DNA of 64,000 nt from Perilla frutescens (lineage: Eukaryota > Streptophyta > Magnoliopsida > Lamiales > Lamiaceae), in NCBI GenBank assembly GCA_026008535.1, contig BRKX01000014.1, forward strand, positions 3,658,001 through 3,722,000, in the 5' to 3' direction. The notes under the pieces were generated by a model. The model ran no database searches. It had not been told where the DNA came from and saw only the letters and a program-made list of their open reading frames with translations. The position numbers and the translations under genes are program-made. Shown piece by piece: positions 1 through 11,178 of this stretch; position 1 is the first letter of the stretch, and each line of letters begins with the position of its first letter.

Positions 1-536
1 TTTCACTTTGCATGTTAAAGCTTCAACAATGGCGTATATCATGAATTGGTTTTTCTTCTGGTTGTTTGTACGATTGTATCAACGTATCATTTTTTAAGGG
101 TAAATTACATTTTGAAACTTACGTTTTAGATTTTTTTTTTTTTAAGAAATAGTTTCAAATAAAAATTATTAACAAAATATTACTCATTTTCAAAGTTTTT
201 ACACATTTTACATCTGATCAATTTTTCAGCAAAATCATACATAACTGATTGTATTTTGAGATTTTTATTTCTCCAATCACGTAAAAAAAATATCATTCAA
301 CCAAGAAATCTTAAAATAAATCAATTATGTTGGATTTATATGTCGAAAAATTGATTGAATGTTAGATTTGAAAGAACTTTGAAGAAGTGAGTACTGTTTT
401 ATTAATAGTTTTCATTTAAATTATTTTAAAAAAAAAAGAGTATAAAATATAGGTATTAAAGTGCAATTTGTCTTCTCACACACACACACACACACTACTC
501 TTTATATTTTATCATTAGTCCTGCATTCTTTTGGAG
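1..536. other. AT-rich non-coding flank
   Basis: No coding signal is visible. The stretch is A/T-rich and contains a short (CA)n microsatellite at about 474-495. It ends at the left target-site copy of the element that starts at 546. Confidence 0.6.
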
Positions 537-545
537 TTTAATATA

Positions 546-1521
546 GGCAAAACACTGTTATTGATCATCATACTTTAAATTTTTCTTGATTGGATCTCTC
601 TATTTTATTTGGTTAAAATGAGTTCATTGTACTATAAATAAGGTAAAATTGAGGTCTTTGTGCTGTCAATTTGGATAAAATCAAGTCTCTCAAGGACATG
701 ATTCTATCCAAAATATTGATAGTACAAATACTTGATTTTAAGCAAATTGATAGGACAGGGAATTAATTTGAAAATAAAAATGGATTTTTTAAAAATAAAA
801 AAATAAAAATTGAAAAAATAATTAAATAGAAGAATACAAATTAAATTTTGAAGTAAAAAAAATTTAAAATTAAATAATAAATGAATTTAATTAAAAAATT
901 TAAATACACTGCACTCTAATTTTTTTTATTTATTATTTTTTGAAAAAAATTCAAAAAATAGTTTATTTTTTTATAATTTTAAAAATGAATTGAAATTTTG
1001 AAAAAATAAATAAATTTTCTAAAGTGTTGTAATTTTATTTTATTTAAAAAATGTAAATTAAAAAAATCAAACTATAGTTAAATAAAATAAAAAATAAACC
1101 AGTTAAATAATAATCAATTGTTATAAACTATTGTTTGAATTTTTTCAAAAATAATAAATCATAATAAAAAAAAGTAAAATTGCAGTGCTTTTAAAAATTG
1201 AATTAATTTTTTGTGTAACTTCTTAAATAATAATTTGTATTTATTTTTATTTTTATTTAATTATTTTTGCAATTTTTATTTTTTTTATTTTTAGGAAAAC
1301 AAAATTTTATTTTTATTTTTCTAATCGGGTCCTTGTACTATTAACTTGATTAAAATCAAATCTATGTACTATCTTAGATAAAATCAAGTCTCCCAAAATT
1401 GATTGTACAATATCTCATTTTACTAAATTGATAGTATAAGGACCTCATTTTAACCAAATAAAGTAGACAGACTCAATTCATAAAAAGTTAAAAGTACAGG
1501 GATCGAAAATAGTATTTTCCC
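546..1521. mobile_element. Mutator-like MITE with long TIRs, 9-bp TSD
   Basis: The two ends are inverted repeats of about 200 bp: the left end GGCAAAACACTG... matches the reverse complement of the right end GGGAAAATACTA..., and both arms carry the block TTTATTTGGTTAAAATGAG. The element is flanked by a perfect 9-bp direct repeat TTTAATATA (537-545 and 1522-1530). A 9-bp duplication and long TIRs are typical of Mutator-superfamily elements. No transposase ORF is present, so it is non-autonomous. The interior is A/T-rich filler. Confidence 0.85.
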
Positions 1522-1530
1522 TTTAATATA

Positions 1531-1643
1531 TCATGTTGTTTATTTATTTAATTAATATTTCTCTAGATAAAAATATTTTAAATTATAAAATTGAATTCAC
1601 AATAAATTAAGGTTTTCAATTACCGTAGTGGTAATATCTTGAC

Positions 1644-1690
<47 letters not shown>

Positions 1691-2436
1691 TATCCATGAA
1701 ATATTTTTGCCTTTTTTATTTATTTTTTTGTTTGATTTGTCTGTGTTAAAAAAATTATGTATTGATGTGTGAAAAGATCAAAGTACGTGTGAAAGATGTG
1801 TATTAATGTGTATTAGAAATGGCAAGTAAGTATTAATAGTGTCTAAGGAGGATAGTTGAGTCAAATAATTAAGAAATGGATAGTAAGGGCGCCTCACATC
1901 GGAGACACTAAAACACCAATTTGTTGCCTTTTTCCTCTCCAATGGACACGGCAAAAGCAACACTAAAATGAGGGAGAGGAGAGAGGGATATGCGCTATAT
2001 TTTTTTTTTCTTTTTATTGTTTTTTATTACTTCAAATATTGTAATACATTTTGCATTTTAATTAATGTATTATAAATTAATATTAAAATTTGTTATATAT
2101 GATAAATTTAATTAAATGCAAAGGTTGAAACACGAACTTAAATAAGATAAAATTACACCAACAATAAAAACTACATAAAAGTACTAAATAGATAAAAATA
2201 CAAGGAATAAAAATATAAAAATAGGTATAAAATAACAAAACAAAAGGATAAAAAAAAAATTGTGCTCGATTCAAAAAAATTCTGAAATATAGAAGCACAT
2301 TTCTCGCTTCAGAGAATTATAAATAATAATTATAAAGAGAATATTATAGAATATTCTCTTTTCGTGTAGAATTATAGTGCAGACTGTTGGAGATGGAATG
2401 CAGAATCTGCTGTATTTTAGTGATAATGACATTATA
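1531..2436. other. Non-coding, with (TA)n(GA)n microsatellite
   Basis: A compound (TA)n(GA)n microsatellite occupies about 1643-1690. The motif CTCACATCGGAGACAC near 1890 resembles sequence often seen near LTR starts, but no matching second copy was found. Nothing else is supported. Confidence 0.5.
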
Positions 2437-2527
2437 CGTTTTGTTTTTTACTCACACATCTAACCTGTGGTATTGAGGAGATTCGAACTCGTGACCTTTG
2501 ATCTCCAAACCACTAGGTCATCCCCAC
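2437..2527 (-). mobile_element. tRNA-derived SINE
   Basis: Read on the minus strand, the head has a pol III A-box-like TGACCTAGTGG (2510-2520) followed about 30 bp later by a B-box-like GAGTTCGAATCTCC (2477-2490). It ends in a GTGTGAGTAAAAAAC tail. This is the layout of a short plant tRNA-derived SINE. Imperfect copies of a sequence around TTATAGTGCA-CTGTT lie on both sides (about 2373 and 2549) and may be an extended target duplication. Confidence 0.6.
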
Positions 2528-3689
2528 GAGGACACATTATATGTATTATAGTGCAAGCTGTTAGAAATGGCCTAAACTCCGGACAAAATACTGACATGTG
2601 TTATATTTACATTGGGCAACCACTCATCTCTCTCTCCAGGAGAATCACCCCACATATATCGACATGAAAAATCGGATTAATATATGGGCCATTGCAGGTC
2701 CAATAAAGACACAAATAGACGATGAAGTGAAGTGAGTGAAGCCCATTTTAATCAATCTTGAAATTGTTTACCAAGTTATTTTCTAATTTTACTTTATGAG
2801 CAAGCGAGTAACAAAATGAGACTTGGCTCATTTTTCAAGATTTCAAATTCCTTATGTCATTCTCTATTACATCTTCTGTATTAAAACTTTTTTTTTATTT
2901 TAATTTATCATGATTTAGTTTGACTTAAAAATTTTATTTAGGATTTATCATCTTTCAATCAGAGTATAGTAACAAAAATTGAAAAACAAAAAAACTAAAA
3001 GGATCTGATCTGGTTTTTCAAAAGACATTTAAATAAGAATGCGTATACAATCATCAAACATTGTTTCGTAGATCTTGACAAGAAATCTTATTTCAATTAG
3101 GATTTTCTTTTTTCTTTTTCTTTTTTGCTTTTCAGTTTCAATTAAAATATCAGAGGTATAAATAGAAGTCTTTATGTATTTCAAAATTTCCAAATTTTAT
3201 GAGCACCAAACGAGTATTTCGAAACAAGTTTACCTTAGTTATGAGATGGCACACCGTGCATTAATTCCACGTCAAATTAAAAAATGAGATACAAAATTCG
3301 TATGTGGATTTCCAAGCTTGAATTTGGCTTGTCAGCTCATCATTCCGGTATCAATTTTTTTAATTCAATAATACATTTCAATAAAAATTGAAAGTTCGAG
3401 CTTTTTTAAAATATATTATATTAAAATTCGGAATATTTTTGCTTATGCTACACTTACATAAATTTCATTACAGTTTAAAATGATCCTCCCCACAAAATCG
3501 TAATTCACAAGAACATACATATTTATTTCTTTATCAATTTTACAAAGCTTCTCACTCATCAAGATTAAGCTTCCTAATTTCATTTCTCTAATATTCTAAA
3601 CATTTATATACAGTTGACTAAGAGGCTAGTAGCCTCTTAGTAAAACGACGTCGCACACTCCGTTGACTATTTGCAGGCAAAATCGTGTG

Positions 3690-3690
<1 letters not shown>
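2528..3690. other. Non-coding AT-rich stretch
   Basis: No long ORF, exon-like block, paired terminal repeat or RNA gene could be recognised. Confidence 0.5.

Positions 3691-3692
<2 letters not shown>

Positions 3693-3727
<35 letters not shown>
3693..3727. repeat. (TA)n microsatellite
   Basis: An uninterrupted TA tract that forms the left edge of a segment beginning GGCAAAGTTTTAAATG. That segment ends at another TA-rich tract near 4505. Confidence 0.95.
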
Positions 3728-3729
<2 letters not shown>

Positions 3730-3910
3730 CAAAGTTTTAAATGTATGTGGTGCAAATAAGCCTTATTTCAGACAGGCGGGTCAAATTCGCGGGTCAACTC
3801 AAAAAAAAAAAATTCTGTAAAAGCAGTATCAACAGTAACATTAAAAGGTATCATTCAAAATTCGAAAAGTATCACCTGTATCATTAAAAAGTAAGGCCTC
3901 TGCTACTTAT

Positions 3911-4270
3911 TTTGGGGGTGTTTTTAGGGGTTTATTTTGTATGTTTTAGGATTTTTGGGGGTGTTTTTAGGGGTTTATTTTGTGTTTTTAGGGGGGTGTT
4001 TTTAGGGTTTTTTATTGTATTTTTTAGGGTTTTATTTTTTGTTTTTAGGGTTTTTTTTGGGTGTTTTTAGGGTTTTTTATTGTATTTTTTGGGGTTTTAT
4101 TTTGTGTTTTTAGGGTTTTTTGGGGGTGTTTTTAGGGGTTTATTTTGTATTTTTAGGGGGGGTGTTTTTAGGGTTTTTTATTATATTTTTTAGGATTTTA
4201 TTTTGTGTTTTTAGGGTTTTTTTGGGGGGGTGTTTTTAGGGTTTAATTTTGTTTTTTTAGGATTTATTAA
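3911..4270 (+). repeat. G/T-strand telomere-like minisatellite
   Basis: About 360 bp in which the plus strand is almost only T and G, built from variants of GGGGGTGTTTTTAGGG and TTTTATTGTATTTTTAGGG. Many copies of TTTTAGGG occur, resembling the plant telomere unit TTTAGGG, but spacing varies and no perfect tandem of that unit exists. It is followed by A-rich sequence and a GC-rich hairpin. Confidence 0.8.
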
Positions 4271-4435
4271 TTTCATTTTAGGGTATAAATTTATATTTAT
4301 TTCAAACAAACTATATCAATTAGCTTTAATTTTAGGGTTCACTAATTTAATTTTATGGTATAAATTTTGTTAGAAAAAAAAAATTGAAAAAAAAATAGAA
4401 AAAAAGCCAGAAAAAAAAAAAAAAAAAAAAAAAGA

Positions 4436-4460
4436 CAGGCGCGTGAGCCCCACGCGCCTG
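4436..4460. other. GC-rich perfect hairpin
   Basis: The arms CAGGCGCGTG and CACGCGCCTG form a perfect 10-bp stem around a five-base loop. It stands out in otherwise A/T-rich DNA, directly after a 22-base A tract. It resembles the subterminal hairpin of some transposons, but no terminal CTAG follows. Confidence 0.7.
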
Positions 4461-4699
4461 CCATCAGGCTGCCACATGGGAGGGTTGGTGCACCGAAAAC
4501 CACCCCATATATATATATGTATATATATGTATATACATATGTAAAATCACGTTAATTAATTATAAATGACAATGAGCAAAATCGTTCTAGAAGGAGAACA
4601 TTGACACCTTCGACTTCGTAGTTCATTGCGCGGCATTACCCATTTTTCTACGATTTTTTCCCCTCACCTTTCAACATTTATTTATTCTAATTTCTAATA

Positions 4700-5100
4700 A
4701 ACGTCATTGTTTTATGACTTTTATCTTGATTGTATTCTTTATTGCTAGACTCAATTATTGTAGTTTTTTTATTCAATTTTTTCTTCGATTTCAATTTTTA
4801 TATTTTAGTTTCATTTTACACTTATTATTTAAAATTCATCATACCCAATTAAAATGCATTATTTTTTTTGTATTTAGTTTTTAATTTTTAGTTATTGATT
4901 GATTATTTGAAAACAAATAAATACGAAAATAATATATTAAACCCTAATTGGGTAGGATAACTCTAAATAACAAATGTAAAATTAAACTAAAGCATATTAA
5001 GTTGAAATTGAAGAAAAAATTAAAAAAAAAAAACTACAATAATCGAGTTTGCAATAGAAAATGCAACACTAAATGTACAATAAATGATTTCCTATGTGCT
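4700..5100. mobile_element. Foldback MITE, arms about 165 bp
   Basis: The left arm (about 4705-4880) and the reverse complement of the right arm (about 4935-5095) match along their length, sharing for example CGATTATTGTAGTTTTTTT-like, TTTAGTTT-ATTTTACA and CTACCCAATTA-like blocks. The element is almost entirely palindromic. A further single-arm relative lies at about 41010-41170. Boundaries and target duplication are not resolved. Confidence 0.6.
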
Positions 5101-5414
5101 AGACTCTACTAGTTTTTAAACATATTTGCATGCATTTAATTATTTTTTTATATATAATAAAAGTACGATAAAAAGGCATAAGAAGTCTAGTTTTATTAAG
5201 GGCAAAATTTACACTTTAGTATATAACAGTTTGAGGTTGTTAACCATTTTGTCCATGTATGTATATATAGTGAATATAATATTATTTGCATTATAACGCT
5301 ATTTTCCGCCCCTCCTCAAGTTAAAGTTAATGCGTCCGTCTGAACTTTGTCATAATGTTTTAAAATTACACATTAATATTCAATATTTGCATAAATTAAG
5401 AAATTTAGTACGAG

Positions 5415-6649
5415 CATAGACGGAGCTAGGGGGGTTGGCGGTGGCTGCGCCGCCCCCTCCCCTCCCCTCCCCTCCCCCAAAAGCATGTGCAAAGGGATCA
5501 ATTGCACATTGTCCAAAAATTTAAAGGGCAAAAAAAAAATCATGTGTATTTTCTTAATAAATAAAAATATGAAATATCTCATCTCTCTCTCTCTCTCTCT
5601 CCTCTATTAAGGAACATAATCAACTATGAATGACTGATCATGCATGAATAAAAAAAAATCGTTCTTCAATTCTGCAACTTTTTATCTTTCCTTTTGGCTT
5701 TTATTCGTTAAGTCTCCGAGCTTTTATTTTTATTCTTCCCTTTTTCATGAAAGAAAAATAATGTTCAAATCACATTTTCTTGAATTCTTATTTGCTTCTG
5801 CTGGCCCCTTCAAAATAATAAAAAATATATATAATGCCTTTGTCAGCTTCTGCTTGGGGTCACCCTTTCTAAAAAAAAATATTGCTTGCCTACAATCTTG
5901 CCTCATCTCTCTTTTATGTTGTTTTGATTTTTTATTTTTTTTTATCAATTTGAGTTTGAATTTTTGAAACATTGTTATGAATTTTTAAATTATGCCTCCT
6001 AAAATTAGAAAATATGACTCCGTATATGATAAGAAATTTTTCAAAATTAAAATTGTTGAAATCATATATGCATTTGATAATGTTACAAAAAGACTTAATG
6101 AATTAACGATGATAACCATTGAAAATGAGCGTTTGGATAAAATAGAATATAAGAATTTGGTTGATGAATTTGTTTCGAAGAGTGCTATACATAAGGATGT
6201 CACTTTTTAGATAGAAAGTCCATACTAATTTGAGGTTGTATTGGATGTTAACAATATAAATAAAACATTTCTAAAAAACAATGTAAATAAAGTAGTTTGA
6301 ATTTTTTGTTTTCTTTTTTGTCAAAATATAATTGTAATATGCTAATGTTTGAAATTTATAATTAAAATTGAGTACTACTCTTTTAATATTATAAGGCCAA
6401 TTTTTAAAATTTGCACAGGGACCACCATTTTTTTAAGACGACCCTGGATATAATAATATGTTCTTTTTTTTATTTTGCAAAGTTAACTTTACTAGAACAA
6501 GATTCTACTATGTATGAGAGACTTCGATAATTGACTAATTTTGTTATAAGATAATTTATATTCGTATATTTTTATCGTTAGTTGAATATTTTTTAGCAAA
6601 ATATTCATATATTGTGAAACAAAATATTATTGATGCATCGATATTATAT

Positions 6650-6683
<34 letters not shown>

Positions 6684-6750
6684 TTAGTTTTTATAATTTG
6701 GAATTCGAAAAAGTTCGCTCCCCCGCCGAAAAATCCTTACTCCGTCCTTG
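5415..6750 (+). mobile_element. hAT transposon remnant, 8-bp TSD
   Basis: A perfect 8-bp direct repeat AGTACGAG lies at 5407-5414 and 6751-6758. The element begins CATAGACGGAGCTAGG and its right end in reverse complement begins CAAGGACGGAGTAAGG, giving a short imperfect TIR. An 8-bp duplication with short TIRs is the hAT pattern. It contains the transposase C-terminal fragment at 5992-6210 and a (TA)n tract near 6658. At 1.3 kb it is an internally deleted, non-autonomous copy. Confidence 0.85.
5992..6210 (+). pseudogene. hAT transposase C-terminal dimerisation fragment
   Basis: This 72-codon open stretch includes ITIENERLDKIEYKNLVDEF, which fits the last segment of plant hAT transposases of the TTF-type/ZMYM1-like group: a helix followed by the conserved L-I-E-x(4)-L-x-x-I-x-Y-K-N-L pattern. 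The preceding KFFKIKIVE matches the upstream F-x-K-L-K-L-I-K block of the same domain. The BED finger and catalytic core are missing, so it is a relic. Confidence 0.7.
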
Positions 6751-6758
6751 AGTACGAG

Positions 6759-8084
6759 AATAAATTTCCGACGTCTCAAATGTGGTGTGGCGGCTTGTTG
6801 GAATCATGGAGATTGATGAATACTTTAGTTGGTTATATTTTAAATTATCAATCTCGTAGATTCCGACAAAAGTATCACCTTAAATTTGGAATGTCCGGAA
6901 TTTATTCTCGTGTCAAGTTTATTAGATATATTATGCAAACGTTGAATATCATTATAAAGTTTTTGAAATTTCGAGATAAAAGTGTGTTAGCTATCTCCAA
7001 TATTAGATGCTAAAATATAATTAAGCGACCCGAATTATGTCACGTGACATACATTTGGAATTCTTTTATTTTATTTTATTTGGCTTGGCTTTATAAAGGA
7101 TTGATTGACTGCTTGTATGATGTAACTGTAAGTTCAACATTTTCACTCAAAAAAAAAAAGTTCAACATGTACATTAATTTAGTGCCCACAAGTGGTTGGT
7201 TTAGTTTGGGAATAAAAATTGTCGAGGAATAATTATAATTAAAATTGACATTTCAAGACACTAAAATAAATAAATTATTTACACTTAGTATTATAGCTCT
7301 AAAATAATAACAATAATTATTATAGCTCAAATAATAGTTATAAGCCTGAGGAGGACTTTATTTTGGAGGATAGATAGATTGATAAAAATAATATAGTCTA
7401 ATTCATTACATACTTTGATGGATCGAACTATTTTAAAATTTGAATGTTTCAAATACTCAATCACTTATATTGTCAATCTAATCTACCTATATATTTTATC
7501 ATTCAAAGTAAACACGCCCTTAAATTATATATTCAGTCTCATCTAGATGTACGAAACTATATTTTTTTCATTCTCAAATACAACTACACACGTCCCTAAA
7601 CTATTAAAAAAAGTCTAACTGACACTTGATGTTAACACTGTTAGTTTTTTCCGTTAATTAAAATGTATATCTAGCTCAACTCTATTACCTATGAATATTA
7701 ATCGAACAAATTGAAACTACGTTCAAATCGGTGTCGGTATTTGAAATCGCTCTAATCTGTGGACACAAGCCCTTGTTATCGATATTTCTCCATGTAATTA
7801 TTCAGTTGTGCAACACTCGATTGATAAATTAAAAGTACAATTAGAAAGCCCATGACGAGGACTTTCCCACCATATTCACACTGCATGGTATCATAATTCG
7901 AATCAATCATAATTAGGTTGAACAATTCATGCACATTTTAGTTAATGAAAAAAATTAGCCGCGTTAAATATAAAATGTGAAATTGATATATTTTGAATAA
8001 TTGAGGGGGACCAATTATAATTTTTGAATAATTTAAATATGTATTTGAGTAAAAAAAATAATTCATGTATAAATTTAGATGGGA

Positions 8085-8088
<4 letters not shown>
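6759..8088. other. Non-coding AT-rich stretch
   Basis: Only short spurious ORFs occur. No paired terminal repeats, RNA gene or conserved protein segment was recognised. Confidence 0.5.
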
Positions 8089-8133
<45 letters not shown>

Positions 8134-8364
8134 AAATGATCAAATGAGAACCCTTCCCCCAGGTAGAAACTAGGAACCAATCCTAGCCCTTGTTTGACTC
8201 AATCTGGACGGTCTAGATTAAATCAAATTTAAGTGGATGTGCGGTGGCATTCCTGTAATTTTCGACAACTTGTTGGAGGGGAGGGTAATATAGTAATTCA
8301 GTAATTAAACTTTCCATCTTCAGATTTTTTTTCCCGTATTTAATTATCATTCTCTTCTCTTATC

Positions 8365-8368
<4 letters not shown>

Positions 8369-8399
<31 letters not shown>

Positions 8400-9460
8400 C
8401 GTCTTCTACTTCTTCATCGTTCCTAATCTGCGTTTGGATCGCGTTTTTGATTTCTCAACATCCTTTTATTTCTGTAATTATCTATTTGTCGTGAAGTTTC
8501 TATATCTGTGATTCGATGGAGACTCCAGGTATGGTTTTAATTTTGCATTGTTTGATTTAGTTTTGAAATTTTAATGTTGATTAATTTGGCAATTCGTTGT
8601 ATCTGCATTGATTTTACAGTTCGTTCTATTAGAGTTCATTACGGTTTTGTATTTACGTTTTTATGTTTGACTAATTTGATCTGTTTCGTTCAGTTTTGTG
8701 ATGTATCAGTTGTTTTTTAATTGTTAGGAATCTTAGGGTTTAGTACGAGAATATACAGACTATGCATTAATTTGATCTGTTTTTTTTATTTTAGCATGTT
8801 AATGTATTCATTTTAGCCTGTCGTCACATATGTTTTAGCATGTTAATGTATTCATTTTAGCCCGTCGTCACATATGTTTTAGCATCGTAACATGCTGGTT
8901 TAATGTTATTTCTACTGCATTCTGTGAAACATGTCATACAAACCATGCTTTGCTTTTTTTATTTTTTTCTTTTGTGTGTGTGTGTTTGTGACTCGGCTAC
9001 ACAATATTACAGACACCATGTAAACATTAGAATACTTTGGTGCTAAAATGTATGTTGCATGATGCTAGAATGGTACATACCTAATGCTAAAAATCAATTT
9101 ATGTGTCTGAACATCGCTTGATGTGATTGTATTATTATATTTTACCTTGTTCAGTTTATAATTGTTTGATTTTAATGTGTCAGCTTCTTCTGTTTCAAGT
9201 GACCGTAGTAAGATTAGTCACATGGTGATATGGAGGGTTCTACTTCACATAACAAGATAATGATGTTTGAGCAATTCTACGGTTTACGTGCCCCTTCTGA
9301 AGTTGTTGTTCATCCACCTATTTCAGTTAAAATAAAAGGTAGCGACAGTCGTTTGGTATCTAAGAAGGAGGTAAGGAAGAGAAAGGAGAACAAACCACTC
9401 AGAATGTGCAGCAATTGCTACAAGTTGTCAAATCATGATGCTAGGAATTGTCCAGCTTGA
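8369..9460 (+). pseudogene. FAR1-related (FRS) gene 3' fragment captured in element 1
   Basis: A possible exon 1 starts at the ATG at 8516 (METP, then a GTATGG donor), downstream of a (CT)n leader at 8369-8390. The recognisable part is 9230-9457 (76 codons), with VVVHPPISVKIKGSDSRL and a C-terminal CSNCYKLSNHDARNCP. The C-x2-C-x5-H-x4-C zinc knuckle ending HD-x-RNCP, preceded by a PP-x-V-x-x-KGS motif, is characteristic of FAR1-related proteins, which descend from MULE transposases. A stop (TAG, 9215-9217) lies just upstream in the same frame, and neither the FAR1 DNA-binding domain nor the transposase domain is present. Exon structure is uncertain. Confidence 0.65.
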
Positions 9461-9704
9461 TGTTATTATAACGATTGAACATAGTTTAATATCATGTTTT
9501 ACCATGCTTGTGAATTATTTTCAACACATTCATTTTTAAGAATATATATGATTTTTAATAAAAGTGTTTATGACATTTCCTTTGCGGTAATTATATTACT
9601 ATTAAGTTTTATTAATCATAATACCGTTTAAAATATAATGCTAAAATAACGGAAGCATGAGGTTATATACGTTGTCAGATTCTCATTACATATTTTGTTT
9701 ATCT

Positions 9705-10450
9705 GAACATGCTAAAATGAGAAATGAATGAGGCTAAAATGAGTAAAGTAGGAGGCTAAATTTGGTGTGACATTTTCCACTAGGGTTCACCATTCCCAAT
9801 TAGGGTTTATTACGTTCCAATTAGTAATTATCAGATTCCCATTGGGGTTCACTGTCCTCAAATAGGGTGTATTGCGTTTCATTCTAATGAAATCACCGTT
9901 CAATATTTGTTTATCAGAACATGCTAAAATGAGAAATGAATGAGGCTAAAATGATCGAAGTAGGAGGCTAAATTTGATGTGACATTTTCCACTATGGTTC
10001 ACCGTTCCTAATTAGGATTTATTACGTTTCAATTAGGACTCATCTGATCCCAATTAGTAATTATCAGATTCCCATTAGGGTTCACTGTCCCCAAATAGGG
10101 TGTATTGCGTTTCATTCCAATGAAATCACCGTTCCATATTTTGTTTATCAGAACATGCTAAAATGAGAAATGAATGAGGCTAAAATGAGCGAAGTGGGAG
10201 GCTAAATTTGATGTGACATTTTCCACTAGGGTTCACCGTTCCCAATTAAGGTTTATTACGTTCCAATTAGGGCTCATCTGATCCCAATTAGTAATTATGA
10301 GATTCTCATTAGGGTTCACTGTCCCCAAATTGGGTGTATTGTGTTTCATTCCAACGAAATCACCGTTCCATATTTTGTTTATCAACACATGCTAAAATGA
10401 GAAATGAATGAGGCTAAAATGAGCGAAGTAGGAGGCTAAATTTGTATGTT
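9705..10450 (+). repeat. About 230-bp tandem repeat array in element 1
   Basis: Three full units and one partial start with GAACATGCTAAAATGAG at 9705, 9917, 10151 and about 10384, giving periods of 212, 234 and 233 bp. Each unit contains AATGAGGCTAAAATGA, an ACATTTTCCACTA-GGTTCACC block and a CACTGTCC-CAAATAGGGTG block. The same unit occurs inverted inside elements 2 and 3. Confidence 0.9.
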
Positions 10451-11134
10451 ACTGTCTGCACATATTTTGCTCTCATAAACTTTATCTCGTTTCGGGAAAT
10501 ATTTACGCATTTTCTTTCTTAGTTGTCAGTCATCTCCTTCGTTACTTCACTTTCTCATTCTTTTTTCTTTTTTATCATCAACTCGTATTTTTCATTTTGT
10601 AGTATCTATATAGGTGTAGGTGTTTATATAAAATTGTTAGAAATATATTCATAATATCACCCGCTAAAATAAATTACACAATATGCTAAAATGTTATATA
10701 GTTCATGCTAAAATGTTGTATACAACATGCTAATATAAATCTGGGGTTGCTCTATGCAAAAATTATGCCTAAAAATGATTTTTTATATTTTTCACCTATT
10801 TTTTTCAAATAAACATATGCAATATGGATCTTAAATGAAAGAGTATGAAAAGAGCTTTAATTTGATATAAGATTTGCATAAATCCGATTAAAAATGAATA
10901 AATTATGATCATTTAAAGTTTTTAAGAATTTTTTCAAAACATGATGATGTCACTTTTTTTCTTCCAATTTTACCCTTAATGAAACGCGTGAATTTAAAGT
11001 TTTCATTTTAATTACAAAATTGCCACCGCCCCCCTCCACTTTATTTGTTTAATCTGGACCATCCATATTTTCGAATGGATGGATGGGATTGGTTCCCAGT
11101 TCCCACCTAGGAACTGGTTCTCACCAGATCCCAT

Positions 11135-11137
<3 letters not shown>

Positions 11138-11175
<38 letters not shown>
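11138..11175. repeat. (TA)n tract between elements 1 and 2
   Basis: A pure TA tract of 38 bp. Both neighbouring elements end exactly at its borders, each with a GGGATGGGATCTGGTGAGAA terminus, one inverted relative to the other. Confidence 0.95.

Positions 11176-11178
<3 letters not shown>

Larger units (their letters stand above)
8131..11137 (+). mobile_element. TA-microsatellite-bounded TIR element 1 (3.0 kb)
   Basis: The element lies exactly between two pure (TA)n tracts (8089-8130 and 11138-11175). Its left end GGGAAATGATCAAATGAGAA and the reverse complement of its right end GGGATGGGATCTGGTGAGAA begin an inverted repeat of about 65 bp, each continuing into a GGAACTAGGAACCAATCC-like block. 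It carries a (CT)n-led gene-like segment with a FAR1-related zinc-knuckle exon and a tandem array of about 230-bp units. No transposase core is visible. The setting recalls Micron-type elements that sit in TA repeats. The superfamily is unassigned. Confidence 0.8.

Noticed and set aside
2446..2527. Possible tRNA gene
   Set aside because: A- and B-box-like motifs are present but there is no cloverleaf acceptor stem, and an A-rich tail follows, so it is a SINE.
7938..8180. Minus-strand ORF with a long IYIYIY run
   Set aside because: It is the translation of a (TA)n microsatellite plus transposon terminus. The same applies to ORFs over 11789-12154 and 6630-6700.
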